Translations under genes and position numbers: made by a program
Source of the DNA: Dechloromonas sp. Dech2017
Lineage (GTDB): Bacteria; Pseudomonadota; Gammaproteobacteria; Burkholderiales; Rhodocyclaceae
Direction: 5' to 3'
Assembly (NCBI GenBank): GCA_009469585.1
Contig: SSXW01000005.1
Location: 62,001 to 126,000 of the forward strand
Length of the DNA stretch: 64,000 bases
The notes under the pieces: model-generated
Databases searched by the model: none
What the model was told of the DNA's origin: nothing
What the model saw: only the letters and a program-made list of their open reading frames with translations
Shown: positions 17,356 to 26,446 of the stretch, piece by piece
Numbering within the stretch: the stretch's first letter is position 1
Layout: each line of letters opens with the position of its first letter

Positions 17356-18021
17356 ATGCAAAAATTCACCCTGACGCTTGTTTCGGTGGTGCTGGCCGGT
17401 AGCGGCCTGGTCGGTTGCGCCAACATGGATGAAACCCAGCGGACGACCGGTACCGGGGCCGCCATCGGCGCCGTGGCCGGGGCGGTGATCGGCGGCGCGA
17501 CGGGCGGCGGCAACAAGGGCAAGAGCGCTGCGACCGGCGCCGTGATCGGCGCGGCGCTGGGGGCCGGCGGCGGCTATCTGTGGTCGAAGCACATGGCGGA
17601 GCAGAAGGCGGCCATGGAGCAGGCCACCCAGGGCACCGGCATCGGGGTCAGCCAGACGGCGGACAACCGGCTGAAGCTCGACATTCCGAGCGATGTGTCC
17701 TTCGATTCCGGCTCCTACGAGATCCGGCCGGGGCTGAAACCGGTGCTCGACCGCTTCGCCGGGACGCTCAACCAGAACCCGGCGACGACGGTGCAGATCG
17801 TCGGCCACACCGACAACTCGGGGTCGGACGCGGTCAACAACCCGCTGTCGGTGAACCGGGCGAGCGCGACGCGCGACTACCTGGTCGCCCGCGGCGTGGC
17901 CGGCCAGCGGATCGCCATCGACGGCCGCGGGTCGCACGAGCCGGTGGCCGACAACGCCACGGCGGCCGGCCGGGCGATGAACCGGCGGGTCGAGATCTTC
18001 GTCGCCGAAGCGGCCCGCTAA
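17356..18021 (+). CDS. OmpA-family lipoprotein with glycine-zipper (YiaD-like)
   Basis: Predicted outer-membrane lipoprotein, 221 aa. The signal peptide ends in a lipobox (SGLVGC, Cys21). A Gly/Ala glycine-zipper segment follows (about 32-75, GAAIGAVAGAVIGGATGGG-type), then an OmpA C-terminal peptidoglycan-binding domain (about 110-218). It has the motif VQIVGHTDNSGSDAVN, LSVNRASATRDYL and NRRVEIFV. It likely anchors the outer membrane to the cell wall. SD GGAGAG precedes the ATG. Confidence 0.93.
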   Translation: MQKFTLTLVSVVLAGSGLVGCANMDETQRTTGTGAAIGAVAGAVIGGATGGGNKGKSAATGAVIGAALGAGGGYLWSKHMAEQKAAMEQATQGTGIGVSQTADNRLKLDIPSDVSFDSGSYEIRPGLKPVLDRFAGTLNQNPATTVQIVGHTDNSGSDAVNNPLSVNRASATRDYLVARGVAGQRIAIDGRGSHEPVADNATAAGRAMNRRVEIFVAEAAR

Positions 18022-18049
18022 TCGGCACGCTGAGCGTCCCGCTGAGCGG

Positions 18050-19246
18050 CTAGATAAACCTTTCCAGCAGCACGTTGAGGAAGCGTCGGCCGCGGGCGGT
18101 CGGCGCGATTTTCTCCGGCCCCACGCTGAGCAGGCCTTCCGCCTCGGCGGCCTTCAGTTTGGGCAGGATGGCGTTGAGCGACTGGGCGGTGCGCGCCTCG
18201 AACAGCGAGGGGTGAAAACCGTCGGCCAGGCGCAGCGCGTTCATCAGGAATTCGAAGGGCAGGCTGGCCGCTTCGACCTGGCTTTCTTCCTGGATGGCGC
18301 GGCCGGCGGCGATGTTTTCCAGGTAAGCCTTGGGGTGTTTCCAGCGCATCTGGCGCAGCACGCGGTCGTGCAGCGTCAGCTTGGAATGGGCCCCGGCGCC
18401 GATGCCGAGGTAGTCGCCGAAATGCCAGTAATTGAGGTTGTGCCGGCACTGCTTGCCGGGCTGGGCGAAGGCCGAGGTTTCGTAGTTGGCGTAGCCGGCG
18501 GCGGCAAGCCGGGCCTCGATGGCTTCCTGCATGTCGGCGCAGGCGTCGCTTTCCGGCAGTTCGGGTGGGAAGGCGGCGAAGCGGGTGTTCGGCTCCAGGG
18601 TCAGCTGGTAGCAGGAGAGGTGGGCCGGGGCGAAGCTCAGCGCCGTCTCGACATCGGCCAGCGTCTGGGCGTGGCTTTGGCCGGGCAGGCCGTACATCAG
18701 GTCGAGGTTGAATGACGCGAAATGTTGGCCGGCCAGTTGCGCGGCGCGGCGGGCTTCGGCGGCGCCGTGGATGCGGCCGAGCGTCTTGAGGTGATCATCG
18801 TCGAAGCTCTGGATGCCGAGCGACAGCCGGTTGACGCCGGCGGCGCGGAAGCCGGCGAATTTTTCCGCCTCGACCGTGCCGGGATTGGCTTCGAGGGTGA
18901 TCTCGGCGTCCGGCGCCAGCATGGCCAGCATGCGGAAGGCGGTGATCAGTTCGTCGATGGCGGCTGGCGACAGCAGGCTGGGCGTGCCGCCGCCGAAGAA
19001 GACGGTCTGCACCGGCCGGCCCCAGATCAGCGGCAGGGCCGACTCCAGGTCGGCGATCAGGGCGGCGACGTAGTCACGCTCGGGGATGGCGCCGGCCGCC
19101 TCGTGCGAGTTGAAATCGCAGTACGGACACTTCTGCACGCACCACGGCACATGCACGTAGAGGGCGAGCGGCGGCGAGACGCGGAATTCGCTGACCGCTA
19201 CGGTCGACGGCGATTTTTGCGGAAAAATGGAAATTGTGCGGGCCAC
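18050..19246 (-). CDS. hemW: Radical SAM heme chaperone HemW
   Basis: 398-aa radical SAM protein with the HemW-type CxxxCxxC (CVQKCPYCDFNSH, about residues 36-48), GGGTPSLL, and the GIQSFDDDHLKTLGR block. HemW inserts heme into respiratory enzymes and is often misnamed oxygen-independent coproporphyrinogen oxidase. The start is GTG, 4 bp after the rdgB stop. About 26 residues precede the usual SPPLALYVHVPW start of the family. This extension is encoded by a dispersed repeat copy, and no ATG/GTG/TTG lies between it and the conserved part. Confidence 0.94.
   Translation of the reverse strand: MARTISIFPQKSPSTVAVSEFRVSPPLALYVHVPWCVQKCPYCDFNSHEAAGAIPERDYVAALIADLESALPLIWGRPVQTVFFGGGTPSLLSPAAIDELITAFRMLAMLAPDAEITLEANPGTVEAEKFAGFRAAGVNRLSLGIQSFDDDHLKTLGRIHGAAEARRAAQLAGQHFASFNLDLMYGLPGQSHAQTLADVETALSFAPAHLSCYQLTLEPNTRFAAFPPELPESDACADMQEAIEARLAAAGYANYETSAFAQPGKQCRHNLNYWHFGDYLGIGAGAHSKLTLHDRVLRQMRWKHPKAYLENIAAGRAIQEESQVEAASLPFEFLMNALRLADGFHPSLFEARTAQSLNAILPKLKAAEAEGLLSVGPEKIAPTARGRRFLNVLLERFI
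19191..19237 (-). repeat. Dispersed AT/GTCGAC repeat, copy F (inside hemW)
   Basis: On the minus strand: CAATTTCCATTTTTCCGC, AAAAATCG, then CCGTCGACCGTAGCGGTC. This matches the shape of the intergenic copies but is translated in frame as part of the HemW N-terminus. Confidence 0.55.
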
Positions 19247-19250
19247 GGGA

Positions 19251-19838
19251 TTACAGCGCGGGCAGGCGGGCGATCAGCTGCTGCATGGCCTGGCCGCGGT
19301 GCGAGAGCTGGTTCTTGACGACGGCGTCGAGTTCGGCGGCGGTCTGGCCGTGGCTTGGCACGTAGAACAGCGGGTCGTAGCCGAAGCCGTCGGCGCCGCG
19401 GCTGGCCTCGAGGATTTCGCCGTGCCATTCGCCTTCGGCGATGATCGGCTGCGGGTCGTCGGCGGCGCGGACCAGCACCAGCGTGCACACGAAGTGGGCG
19501 CGGCGGTCGGCCTGGCCGGCCAGTTCGGCGAGCAGTTTCTCGTTGTTGCGGGCATCCGCTTTCGGTTCGCCGGCGTAGCGGGCGGAATGCACGCCGGGGG
19601 CGCCGCCGAGGGCGGCGACGCACAGCCCGGAATCGTCGGCCAGGGCCGGCAGGCCGCTATGGGCGGCGGCATGGCGGGCCTTGGCCAGGGCGTTCTCGAC
19701 GAAGGTGCAGTGCGGCTCCTCGGCTTCGGGGATGCCCAACTGGCCCTGCGCGATGACTTCGAAGCCGAGCGGCGCCAGCAGCGCGTTGAGCTCCTTCATT
19801 TTCTTGGCGTTGTTGGAGGCGAGGACGAGCTTTTTCAT
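19251..19838 (-). CDS. rdgB: XTP/dITP pyrophosphatase (HAM1/RdgB)
   Basis: Housekeeping pyrophosphatase, 195 aa, removing ITP, dITP and XTP from the nucleotide pool. Hallmarks are [13 protein letters not shown] at the N-terminus, [32 protein letters not shown] and the FGYDPLFYV block, ending with LSHRGQA. Its ATG overlaps the rph stop by 4 bp and its stop lies 4 bp from hemW, giving an rph-rdgB-hemW run. Confidence 0.96.
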   Translation of the reverse strand: MKKLVLASNNAKKMKELNALLAPLGFEVIAQGQLGIPEAEEPHCTFVENALAKARHAAAHSGLPALADDSGLCVAALGGAPGVHSARYAGEPKADARNNEKLLAELAGQADRRAHFVCTLVLVRAADDPQPIIAEGEWHGEILEASRGADGFGYDPLFYVPSHGQTAAELDAVVKNQLSHRGQAMQQLIARLPAL

Positions 19839-20551
19839 GAGGCGAGCGCGCTTTGCTGGGCGGCGACGAGCTGGCGCACGCCGAGCGCGGCGAGATCGAC
19901 CAGCACGCTCATCTGTTCGCGGCTGAAGGGTTCGCCCTCGGCCGTGCCCTGGATTTCGACGATGCCGCCGGCACCGGTCATCACCACGTTCATGTCGGTG
20001 TCGCAGGCGGAGTCTTCCGGGTAGTCGAGATCGAGCACCGGGGCGCCCTGGTAGATGCCGACCGAGATGGCGGCGACGTGGTCGCGCACCGGGTTGGCGG
20101 CCAGCTTGCCGGCCTTGACCAGCTTGTCGCAGGCTTCGTGCAGCGCCACCCAGGCGCCGGTGATCGAGGCGCAGCGGGTGCCGCCGTCGGCTTGCAGGAC
20201 GTCGCAGTCGAGCGTGATCTGGCGCTCGCCGAGCGCCTTGAGGTCGACCACGGCGCGCAGGGCGCGGCCGATCAGGCGCTGGATTTCCTGGGTGCGGCCG
20301 GTTTGCTTGCCCTTGGCCGCCTCGCGGGAGGTGCGGGTGTGCGTCGAGCGCGGCAGCATGCCGTATTCGGCGGTGACCCAGCCCTGGCCCTTGCCGCGCA
20401 GGAAGGGCGGCACGTTCTCCTCGACGCTGGCGGTGCACAGCACGCGGGTGTCGCCCATTTCGATGAGCACCGAACCTTCGGCGTGGCGGGTGAAACTGCG
20501 GGTGATGCGGACGGCGCGGAGCTGGTCCGGCTGGCGTTGGCTGGGGCGCAT
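19835..20551 (-). CDS. rph: Ribonuclease PH
   Basis: Phosphorolytic 3'-to-5' exoribonuclease for tRNA 3' maturation, 238 aa. Signatures: [45 protein letters not shown], the RSLRA-equivalent [18 protein letters not shown] and [20 protein letters not shown]. Full length. I chose ATG 20551 because the longer frame upstream is a shadow of the phosphatase gene. Confidence 0.97.
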   Translation of the reverse strand: MRPSQRQPDQLRAVRITRSFTRHAEGSVLIEMGDTRVLCTASVEENVPPFLRGKGQGWVTAEYGMLPRSTHTRTSREAAKGKQTGRTQEIQRLIGRALRAVVDLKALGERQITLDCDVLQADGGTRCASITGAWVALHEACDKLVKAGKLAANPVRDHVAAISVGIYQGAPVLDLDYPEDSACDTDMNVVMTGAGGIVEIQGTAEGEPFSREQMSVLVDLAALGVRQLVAAQQSALAS

Positions 20552-20559
20552 GGATTTCC

Positions 20560-21477
20560 TTATTTCTTGGGGGTGTATTTTTCGATGGCGGCGCGAATTT
20601 CCTCGATCGCGTCCTCGATCTCGCTCTCGCTGAGATCGCTCTTGTAGGCCGGGTTGCGGCCGAATTCGTCGAGCTTGGTGGTGACTTCGTCCTGGGTCAT
20701 GGTCTGGGTCGAGATGGCGCTGCTCGGGTCCTCGACATAGGTGTCCTCCCAGCGCACGGCGACCACCGACAGGTTGTCGCCATGGGCGCCGCCCTTGGTC
20801 TCGGCCTCGTTGAGCAACTGCGGCACGACCTGCATCAGGTTGCTGTCCTTGAGCGCCACGGCCATGATTTCGCCCGGGATCTCGCCCCACAGGCCGTCGG
20901 TGGACAGCAGCAGGACGTCGCCGCGGTCGAGCGGCGTCTTGCGCGAAAATTCGATTTCCGGCGGCGTCGGGCTGCCCAGGCAGCTGTAGATCTTGTTGCG
21001 GTCGGGGTGGAAGGCGGCCTGGGCCTCGGTGATCATGCCCTCCTCGACCAGCAGGCGGATGCGTGAGTGATCCTTGGTCTGGGCGATCAGCCGGCCGTCG
21101 CGCAGCAGGTAGAGGCGCGAATCGCCGGCGTGCGCCCAGTAGGCGACGTTGTCCTGGACGATGCAGGCGACGCAGGTGGTGCGCGGCGTGTCCTTCAGGT
21201 GGTGGCGGGTGGTGTAGTCGAGAATGGCGTTGTGGGCGTTGCTCATCGCCTTGAGCAGGAAACGGAAGGGATCGGCCAGGTTGGGGTGGGCTTCCCGCTG
21301 GAAGGCGTCGGCCAGCGTCTGGACGGCGATCTGCGCCGCGATCTCGCCGTAGTGGTGGCCGCCCATGCCGTCGGCGATGACCATCATCAGCGCATCGCGC
21401 GAATAGCAGTAGCCGGTCCGGTCCTCGTTGTTGGCGCGGCCGCCCTGGCGGCTTTCCTGGTAGATGCTGAATCTCAT
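20560..21477 (-). CDS. PP2C-family serine/threonine phosphatase
   Basis: 305-aa PPM/PP2C phosphatase. Metal-binding motifs: NEDR (D19), IADGMGGH (D36), [10 protein letters not shown] and the distal GDNLSVVAV. About 60 C-terminal residues beyond the catalytic domain form an acidic helical tail ([16 protein letters not shown]). The start ATG overlaps the kinase stop as TAATG, so the two are translationally coupled. It should reverse the phosphorylation made by the adjacent kinase; the targets are unknown. Confidence 0.93.
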   Translation of the reverse strand: MRFSIYQESRQGGRANNEDRTGYCYSRDALMMVIADGMGGHHYGEIAAQIAVQTLADAFQREAHPNLADPFRFLLKAMSNAHNAILDYTTRHHLKDTPRTTCVACIVQDNVAYWAHAGDSRLYLLRDGRLIAQTKDHSRIRLLVEEGMITEAQAAFHPDRNKIYSCLGSPTPPEIEFSRKTPLDRGDVLLLSTDGLWGEIPGEIMAVALKDSNLMQVVPQLLNEAETKGGAHGDNLSVVAVRWEDTYVEDPSSAISTQTMTQDEVTTKLDEFGRNPAYKSDLSESEIEDAIEEIRAAIEKYTPKK

Positions 21478-22421
21478 TAAGTGGGTTTCCTGATTTTCTC
21501 GACGAAGCGGCCGAGCCAGTTCGGGTTGGGTTTCGGCCGGGGCGGGGTGATCGTCTCGACCAACGCCTTTTGCAGCGCGAAGACGCTTTGCGGGCGATAA
21601 AGGTGATTGAGGTTGAGGCACCAGTCGATGATCTCAAGCAGGCGGTCGGAAAACAGGCCGTCCCAGCGCAGCATGGCCGGCGGCAGGGTGTCCTTCTTCA
21701 GGCGGGCGTCAGCCGCCTGCGGCGCGGCGCCGGCCAGGCAGGCGTACATCGAGGCGCCGACGCTGTAGATGTCGCTCCACGGCCCGAGATCCTTGCGCGT
21801 GCCGTAGTGCTCCGGCGAAGCGAAGCCCGGCGTGTACATCGGCTTGAGGATGGGCTGGTCGGTGATCAGCGTCTGGCGGGCGGCGCCGAAATCGATCAGC
21901 ACCGGCGTGTTGTCGCCGCGCAGGTAGATGTTGGACGGCTTGAGGTCGAGGTGCAGCAACTTGTTCGAATGCACCTCGCGCAGGCCGTTGAGCATGCGGG
22001 TAAACACGCCGCGGATGAAACGCTCGGAAATGTGGCCCTGGTGCTTCTGGATGAATTCCTGCAGCGTCCGTCCGTGTTCGTACTCCATCACCATGTAGAC
22101 GGTATCGTTGGCCCGGAAGAAATTGAGCACGCGGATGACGTTGGGGTGCGACAGGCGGGCCAGGGCGCGGCCTTCCTCGAAAAAGCATTTCATGCCGTAG
22201 CGGAAGGCGCCCTGGTGGTCGGGCGTGATCACCGGCTTGATTTCACCGCGGCTGCGCAGCGCCAGGCTGTTCGGCAGGTATTCCTTGATCGCCACCTGCT
22301 GGCCGTCGGGGCCGGTACCCAGGTACACGATCGAAAAACCGCCGAGCGAGAGCTGGCGGTCGATGGTGTACTCTTCGAGCAGGTGCCCGTTGGGAAGCGG
22401 CTGGTTGGCTTGTTGCGCCAT
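21477..22421 (-). CDS. Serine/threonine protein kinase
   Basis: Hanks-type kinase of 314 aa without membrane segments or sensor domain. Glycine loop [12 protein letters not shown] (24-35), ATP-binding K46 (VAIKEYLP), C-helix Glu in FFEEGRAL, catalytic loop HLDLKPSN (D159; HLD instead of HRD, so it is a non-RD kinase) and IDFGAAR (D177). [10 protein letters not shown] segment is the APE-like P+1 loop. I prefer ATG 22421; an in-frame ATG lies at 22439, also with a weak SD. It pairs with the PP2C gene immediately downstream. Confidence 0.92.
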   Translation of the reverse strand: MAQQANQPLPNGHLLEEYTIDRQLSLGGFSIVYLGTGPDGQQVAIKEYLPNSLALRSRGEIKPVITPDHQGAFRYGMKCFFEEGRALARLSHPNVIRVLNFFRANDTVYMVMEYEHGRTLQEFIQKHQGHISERFIRGVFTRMLNGLREVHSNKLLHLDLKPSNIYLRGDNTPVLIDFGAARQTLITDQPILKPMYTPGFASPEHYGTRKDLGPWSDIYSVGASMYACLAGAAPQAADARLKKDTLPPAMLRWDGLFSDRLLEIIDWCLNLNHLYRPQSVFALQKALVETITPPRPKPNPNWLGRFVEKIRKPT

Positions 22422-22497
22422 GGATCTCGCGGGTATCATGCAATTTCAGGCATTTTCGGGCGTGTTGTCCGGAGTGTAAAGCGAGGGATCCCCGACG

Positions 22498-23364
22498 ATG
22501 ATTAGTAGTATGACCGGTTATGCAGTCAAAACGCGCGATTTCGAGCGCGGTACCCTGCAACTCGAACTGAAGAGCGTCAATTCGCGCTACCTCGATTTCC
22601 ATTTCCGCGTCGCCGAAGAACTCCGCTCGCTGGAAATGCCGCTGCGCGAATTGCTCGCCGCCAAGCTGTCGCGCGGCAAGATCGAATGCCGGCTGTCGTT
22701 CAACGCCGCCGTCGCGCGCAGCGAGCAACTGCAGCTCAACGCCGACCTGCTCGCTTCGCTGAAGGCGCTCAACCGGCGCGTGGTCGACGAAATGCCGGCG
22801 GCCCAGCCGCTCAGCGTCAACGAAATGCTGCGCTGGCCGGGCATGTTCGGCGACCAGGGCGTCGATTTCGCCGCCCTGTCGCCCCTGGTCATGGCGCTGG
22901 CCCGCGAGGTTCTCGAGGAATTCACCGCCAGCCGCGGCCGCGAAGGCGAAAAACTGGCCGTTACCATCGTCGACCGCGTCAACGCCATGCGCGACATCGT
23001 GCGCCGGGTGGCGCCGCGCATTCCCGAAGCCCAGGCCGTCTACACCGAAAAGCTCCGTCAGCGGCTGACCGAGGCGCTCGGCAATGCCAGCGACGAGCGC
23101 GTCCTGCAGGAGGTCGCCGTTTTTGCGACACGCATCGACGTCGCCGAGGAACTGGCCCGCCTCACCACCCATCTCGACGAGGTCGAGCGCGTCCTCAAGC
23201 AGGGCGGCGCTTGCGGCAAGCGGCTGGATTTCCTGATGCAGGAACTCAATCGCGAAGCCAATACCCTGGGCTCGAAGTCGGCGATCACCGAAGTCTCGCA
23301 AGCCTCGATGGAACTGAAGCTGCTGATCGAGCAGATGCGCGAACAAATCCAGAACCTGGAATAA
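22498..23364 (+). CDS. yicC: YicC-family endoribonuclease
   Basis: 288-aa YicC protein. MISSMTGYA start, LELKSVNSRYLDFHFRVAEEL, RGKIECRLSF, and the C-terminal CGKRLDFLMQELNREANTLGSKS block are characteristic. YicC is now regarded as an endoribonuclease. It is divergent from the kinase and upstream of gmk, as commonly seen in proteobacteria. Confidence 0.94.
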   Translation: MISSMTGYAVKTRDFERGTLQLELKSVNSRYLDFHFRVAEELRSLEMPLRELLAAKLSRGKIECRLSFNAAVARSEQLQLNADLLASLKALNRRVVDEMPAAQPLSVNEMLRWPGMFGDQGVDFAALSPLVMALAREVLEEFTASRGREGEKLAVTIVDRVNAMRDIVRRVAPRIPEAQAVYTEKLRQRLTEALGNASDERVLQEVAVFATRIDVAEELARLTTHLDEVERVLKQGGACGKRLDFLMQELNREANTLGSKSAITEVSQASMELKLLIEQMREQIQNLE

Positions 23365-23369
23365 ACGGG

Positions 23370-23412
23370 CGATTTCGATTTTGGCCGTTTTTTCCGGTTG
23401 ACCGTGGCAATC
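23370..23412 (+). repeat. Dispersed AT/GTCGAC repeat, copy B
   Basis: CGATTTCGATTTTGGCCG, TTTTTT, CCGGTTGACCGTGGCAAT in the yicC-gmk spacer, starting 5 bp after the yicC stop. One of the clearest copies. Confidence 0.7.
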
Positions 23413-23442
23413 CCGCTGACGCGGCATTTTTCCGAGGAACAT

Positions 23443-24051
23443 ATGTCTGGAAATCTGTATGTAGTGGCCGCACCGTCCGGTGCCGGCAAGACCACGCTGG
23501 TCCGCCTGCTGCTCGAACAGGAGCCGGGCATCCGGCTTTCCGTGTCGTACACCACACGGGCGCCGCGGGCCGGCGAGGCGAACGGGCAGGCCTATCACTT
23601 CATCGACGCCACCGCATTCCAGGCGATGATCGCCCGCCACGATTTTCTCGAATGGGCCGAGGTGCACGGCAACTTCTACGGCACCTCGCGTACCTGGATC
23701 GCCGACCAGCTGGCGGCCGGCTCCGATGTGCTGCTCGAGATCGACTGGCAGGGCGCCCAGCAGGTGCGCCAGCTGTTTCCGCAGGCGATCGGGATTTTCA
23801 TCCTGCCGCCGTCGATGGACGAGCTGACCCGCCGGCTGACCGGGCGCGGCACCGACAGCGCCGACGTCATCGCCCGCCGGCTGGCCGCGGCGCAGGCGGA
23901 AATGCGCCATGTCGGCGAATTCGACTATGTTATTATTAACGACCAGTTGGAGCAGGCGCTGGACGATCTGCGCGCCGTGGTGCGCGCCTCCCGCCTGAGC
24001 TTTGGGGCGCAGCGCGTTCGTCACGCGGCCCTGTTTGAAAGAATGATCTGA
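23443..24051 (+). CDS. gmk: Guanylate kinase
   Basis: GMP kinase, 202 aa, forming GDP. P-loop [10 protein letters not shown] (residues 9-18), GMP-binding [11 protein letters not shown], and [15 protein letters not shown] chose ATG 23443 with GAGGAA just upstream; the in-frame start at 23398 would add residues encoded by the repeat and does not fit the family N-terminus. gmk-rpoZ-spoT is a classical gene order. Confidence 0.96.
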   Translation: MSGNLYVVAAPSGAGKTTLVRLLLEQEPGIRLSVSYTTRAPRAGEANGQAYHFIDATAFQAMIARHDFLEWAEVHGNFYGTSRTWIADQLAAGSDVLLEIDWQGAQQVRQLFPQAIGIFILPPSMDELTRRLTGRGTDSADVIARRLAAAQAEMRHVGEFDYVIINDQLEQALDDLRAVVRASRLSFGAQRVRHAALFERMI

Positions 24052-24064
24052 TTTCGAGGTTTAC

Positions 24065-24271
24065 ATGGCTCGCGTTACCGTAGATGACTGTCTCAAGAAA
24101 ATCCCCAATCGCTTCCAGATGACCCTGGCCGCCGCCCATCGCGCCCGCCAGCTGGCCAACGGTTCGACGCCCATGGTCGAGGCCGAAAAGCACAAGCCGA
24201 CCGTGGTTGCCCTGCGCGAACTCGGCCTTGGAAAATTCGGCCTGGAAGTCCTCAACCGCGGTCAGGCCTGA
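24065..24271 (+). CDS. rpoZ: RNA polymerase omega subunit
   Basis: Omega subunit, 68 aa: [30 protein letters not shown], then a [12 protein letters not shown] segment. It helps assemble beta-prime and mediates one ppGpp site. The C-terminal tail is shorter than in E. coli. It lies 13 bp after gmk. Confidence 0.96.
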   Translation: MARVTVDDCLKKIPNRFQMTLAAAHRARQLANGSTPMVEAEKHKPTVVALRELGLGKFGLEVLNRGQA

Positions 24272-24292
24272 AAGTCGGGGCGGTGAAGATTG

Positions 24293-26446
24293 ATGGATTC
24301 CGCGCCGTCACCTCTGCCGCCTCCTGAGGTTGAACCTGCCTATCGGGTTTTCCTCGACAGCCTCGATTATCTAGCCCCCGTCGATATCGAGCGAATCAAG
24401 GCCGCCTACGCCTTTGCGGCCCGTGCGCATGCCAGTCAGCGGCGCATGTCGGGGGAGCCCTACATCACCCATCCGCTGGCCGTGGCCGGTGCCGTCGTCG
24501 AGTGGCAGATGGATGCCGATGCCATCGCGGCGGCCTTGCTGCACGATGTGCTGGAGGATACCGGGGCGACCAAGCACGAACTGGCCGAGCTGTTCGGCAA
24601 GACGGTGGCCGAGCTGGTCGACGGCCTGTCCAAGCTCGACAAGATGGAATTCGCCTCCTACCAGGAGGCCCAGGCCGAAAACTTCCGCAAGATGCTGATG
24701 GCCATGGCGCGCGACCTGCGCGTCGTGCTCATCAAGCTGGCCGACCGCCAGCACAACCTGGCGACGATGTCGGCCATGCGCGCCGACAAGCGCACCCGCA
24801 TCGCCCGGGAGACGCTCGAGATCTACGCCCCCATCGCCTTGCGGCTGGGCTTGAAGAAGCTCTATCGCGAGTTGCAGGACACCTCCTTCCGCCTGATCCA
24901 CCCGCATCGCGCCGAGGTGCTGGCCAAGGCGCTGAGCATGGCGCGCGGCAACCGCAAGGAGTTGCTGACGCGCATTCTCGACGGCATCAAGGACAAGCTG
25001 GAGGGTGCCGGCTTGCGGGCCGACGTGTTCGGCCGCGAGAAGAGCCTGTACTCGATTTTCCGCAAGATGAAGGACAAGCACCTGTCGTTTTCCCAGGTGC
25101 TCGACATCTACGGCTTCCGCGTCGTGGTCGACAACGTGCCGACCTGCTACCTCGCCCTGGGGGCGCTGCACAGCCTGTACAAGCCGGTGCCCGGCAAGTT
25201 CAAGGACTACATCGCGATTCCCAAGGCCAACGGCTACCAGTCGCTGCATACCACGCTGATCGGACCCTACGGTACGCCGGTCGAGATCCAGATCCGCACG
25301 CGCGAGATGCACAACGTCGCCCAGGAGGGCGTGGCGGCGCACTGGCTGTACAAGGACATGGACGAGAGCAGCGCCGACCTGCAGATCAAGACGCACAAGT
25401 GGCTGCAGTCGCTGCTCGAGATGCAGAGCAGCGACTCGGCTGAGTTCTTCGAGAACGTCAAGATCGATCTCTTCCCCGACGAGGTGTACGTGTTCACGCC
25501 GAAGGGCAAGATCATGGCCATGCCGCATGGTGCGACCATCGTCGATTTCGCCTATGCCGTGCACACCGATGTCGGCCATCACTGCTCGGCGGCCCGCGTG
25601 AACCATGAGCTGACGCCGCTGCGCACGACGCTGCGCAACGGCGACCTGGTCGAGATCATCACCTCGCCGCAGGCCAGCCCAAACCCGGTGTGGCTGACCT
25701 ACGTCAAGACCGGGCGGGCGCGCAGCAAGATCCGCCATTTCCTGCGTACGACGCAGAACGAGGAGTCGGCCCGCCTCGGCGAGCGCCTGCTTCGCCAGGA
25801 GCTGCTGTCACTGGGCGTCGTGCCGATCTCGATTCCGGCGGCGGCCTGGGACCAGCTGGTCAAATCCGGCGGCCAGAAGTCGATGGAAGACATCTACACC
25901 GAAATCGGCCTCGGCAAGCGCCTGCCGTCGGTGGTGGCGCGCCGCCTGCTGGCCCGCGAGGACATGTCGCACGATTCGCCGAGCACCATGACGCTCGCCA
26001 TCCACGGGACGGAAGGCATGGCTATCCAGCTGGCCCGCTGCTGCCAGCCGATACCGGGCGACCCGATCATCGGCTCGATCCGCAAGGGCAGCGGGCTGGT
26101 CATCCATACCCACGATTGCCAGGCCATCCGCAAGTCGCGGTCGACCGAGCCGCAGAAGTGGATAGACGTCGAATGGGAGCCGGAGGATGGTAAGCTTTTC
26201 GACATCCGCATCAATGTCGAGGTCAAGAACACGCGCGGCGTGCTTGGCCAGGTGGCGGCGGCCATCGCCGAGGCCGGTTCGAACATCGAGCACGTTTCGA
26301 TGGATGCCGACCCCGAGCGTTTATTCACCCTGCTCCGCTTTACCATCCAGGTCGCCCACCGCAATCACCTCGCTGCCGTGATGCGCGGCATGCGCCATAT
26401 TCCCGAGGTGGCGCGGATTACCCGTGAAAGGGGAGGCGAGGTGTGA
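24293..26446 (+). CDS. spoT: Bifunctional (p)ppGpp synthetase/hydrolase (SpoT/Rel)
   Basis: 717-aa stringent-response enzyme. The N-terminal HD hydrolase domain has HPLAVAGAV and LLHDVLEDTGAT, and IKLADRQHNLATM. The synthetase domain includes REKSLYSIFRKMKDK, YGFRVVVD and KGNGYQSLHT-like KANGYQSLHTTLIGP. TGS (VFTPKGKIMAMPHGATIVDFAYAVHTDVGH), a ZFD/CC region (RCCQPIPGD) and a C-terminal ACT domain follow. Hydrolase residues look intact, so it should both make and degrade (p)ppGpp. ATG 24293 is preferred to the TTG one codon upstream. Confidence 0.96.
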   Translation: MDSAPSPLPPPEVEPAYRVFLDSLDYLAPVDIERIKAAYAFAARAHASQRRMSGEPYITHPLAVAGAVVEWQMDADAIAAALLHDVLEDTGATKHELAELFGKTVAELVDGLSKLDKMEFASYQEAQAENFRKMLMAMARDLRVVLIKLADRQHNLATMSAMRADKRTRIARETLEIYAPIALRLGLKKLYRELQDTSFRLIHPHRAEVLAKALSMARGNRKELLTRILDGIKDKLEGAGLRADVFGREKSLYSIFRKMKDKHLSFSQVLDIYGFRVVVDNVPTCYLALGALHSLYKPVPGKFKDYIAIPKANGYQSLHTTLIGPYGTPVEIQIRTREMHNVAQEGVAAHWLYKDMDESSADLQIKTHKWLQSLLEMQSSDSAEFFENVKIDLFPDEVYVFTPKGKIMAMPHGATIVDFAYAVHTDVGHHCSAARVNHELTPLRTTLRNGDLVEIITSPQASPNPVWLTYVKTGRARSKIRHFLRTTQNEESARLGERLLRQELLSLGVVPISIPAAAWDQLVKSGGQKSMEDIYTEIGLGKRLPSVVARRLLAREDMSHDSPSTMTLAIHGTEGMAIQLARCCQPIPGDPIIGSIRKGSGLVIHTHDCQAIRKSRSTEPQKWIDVEWEPEDGKLFDIRINVEVKNTRGVLGQVAAAIAEAGSNIEHVSMDADPERLFTLLRFTIQVAHRNHLAAVMRGMRHIPEVARITRERGGEV

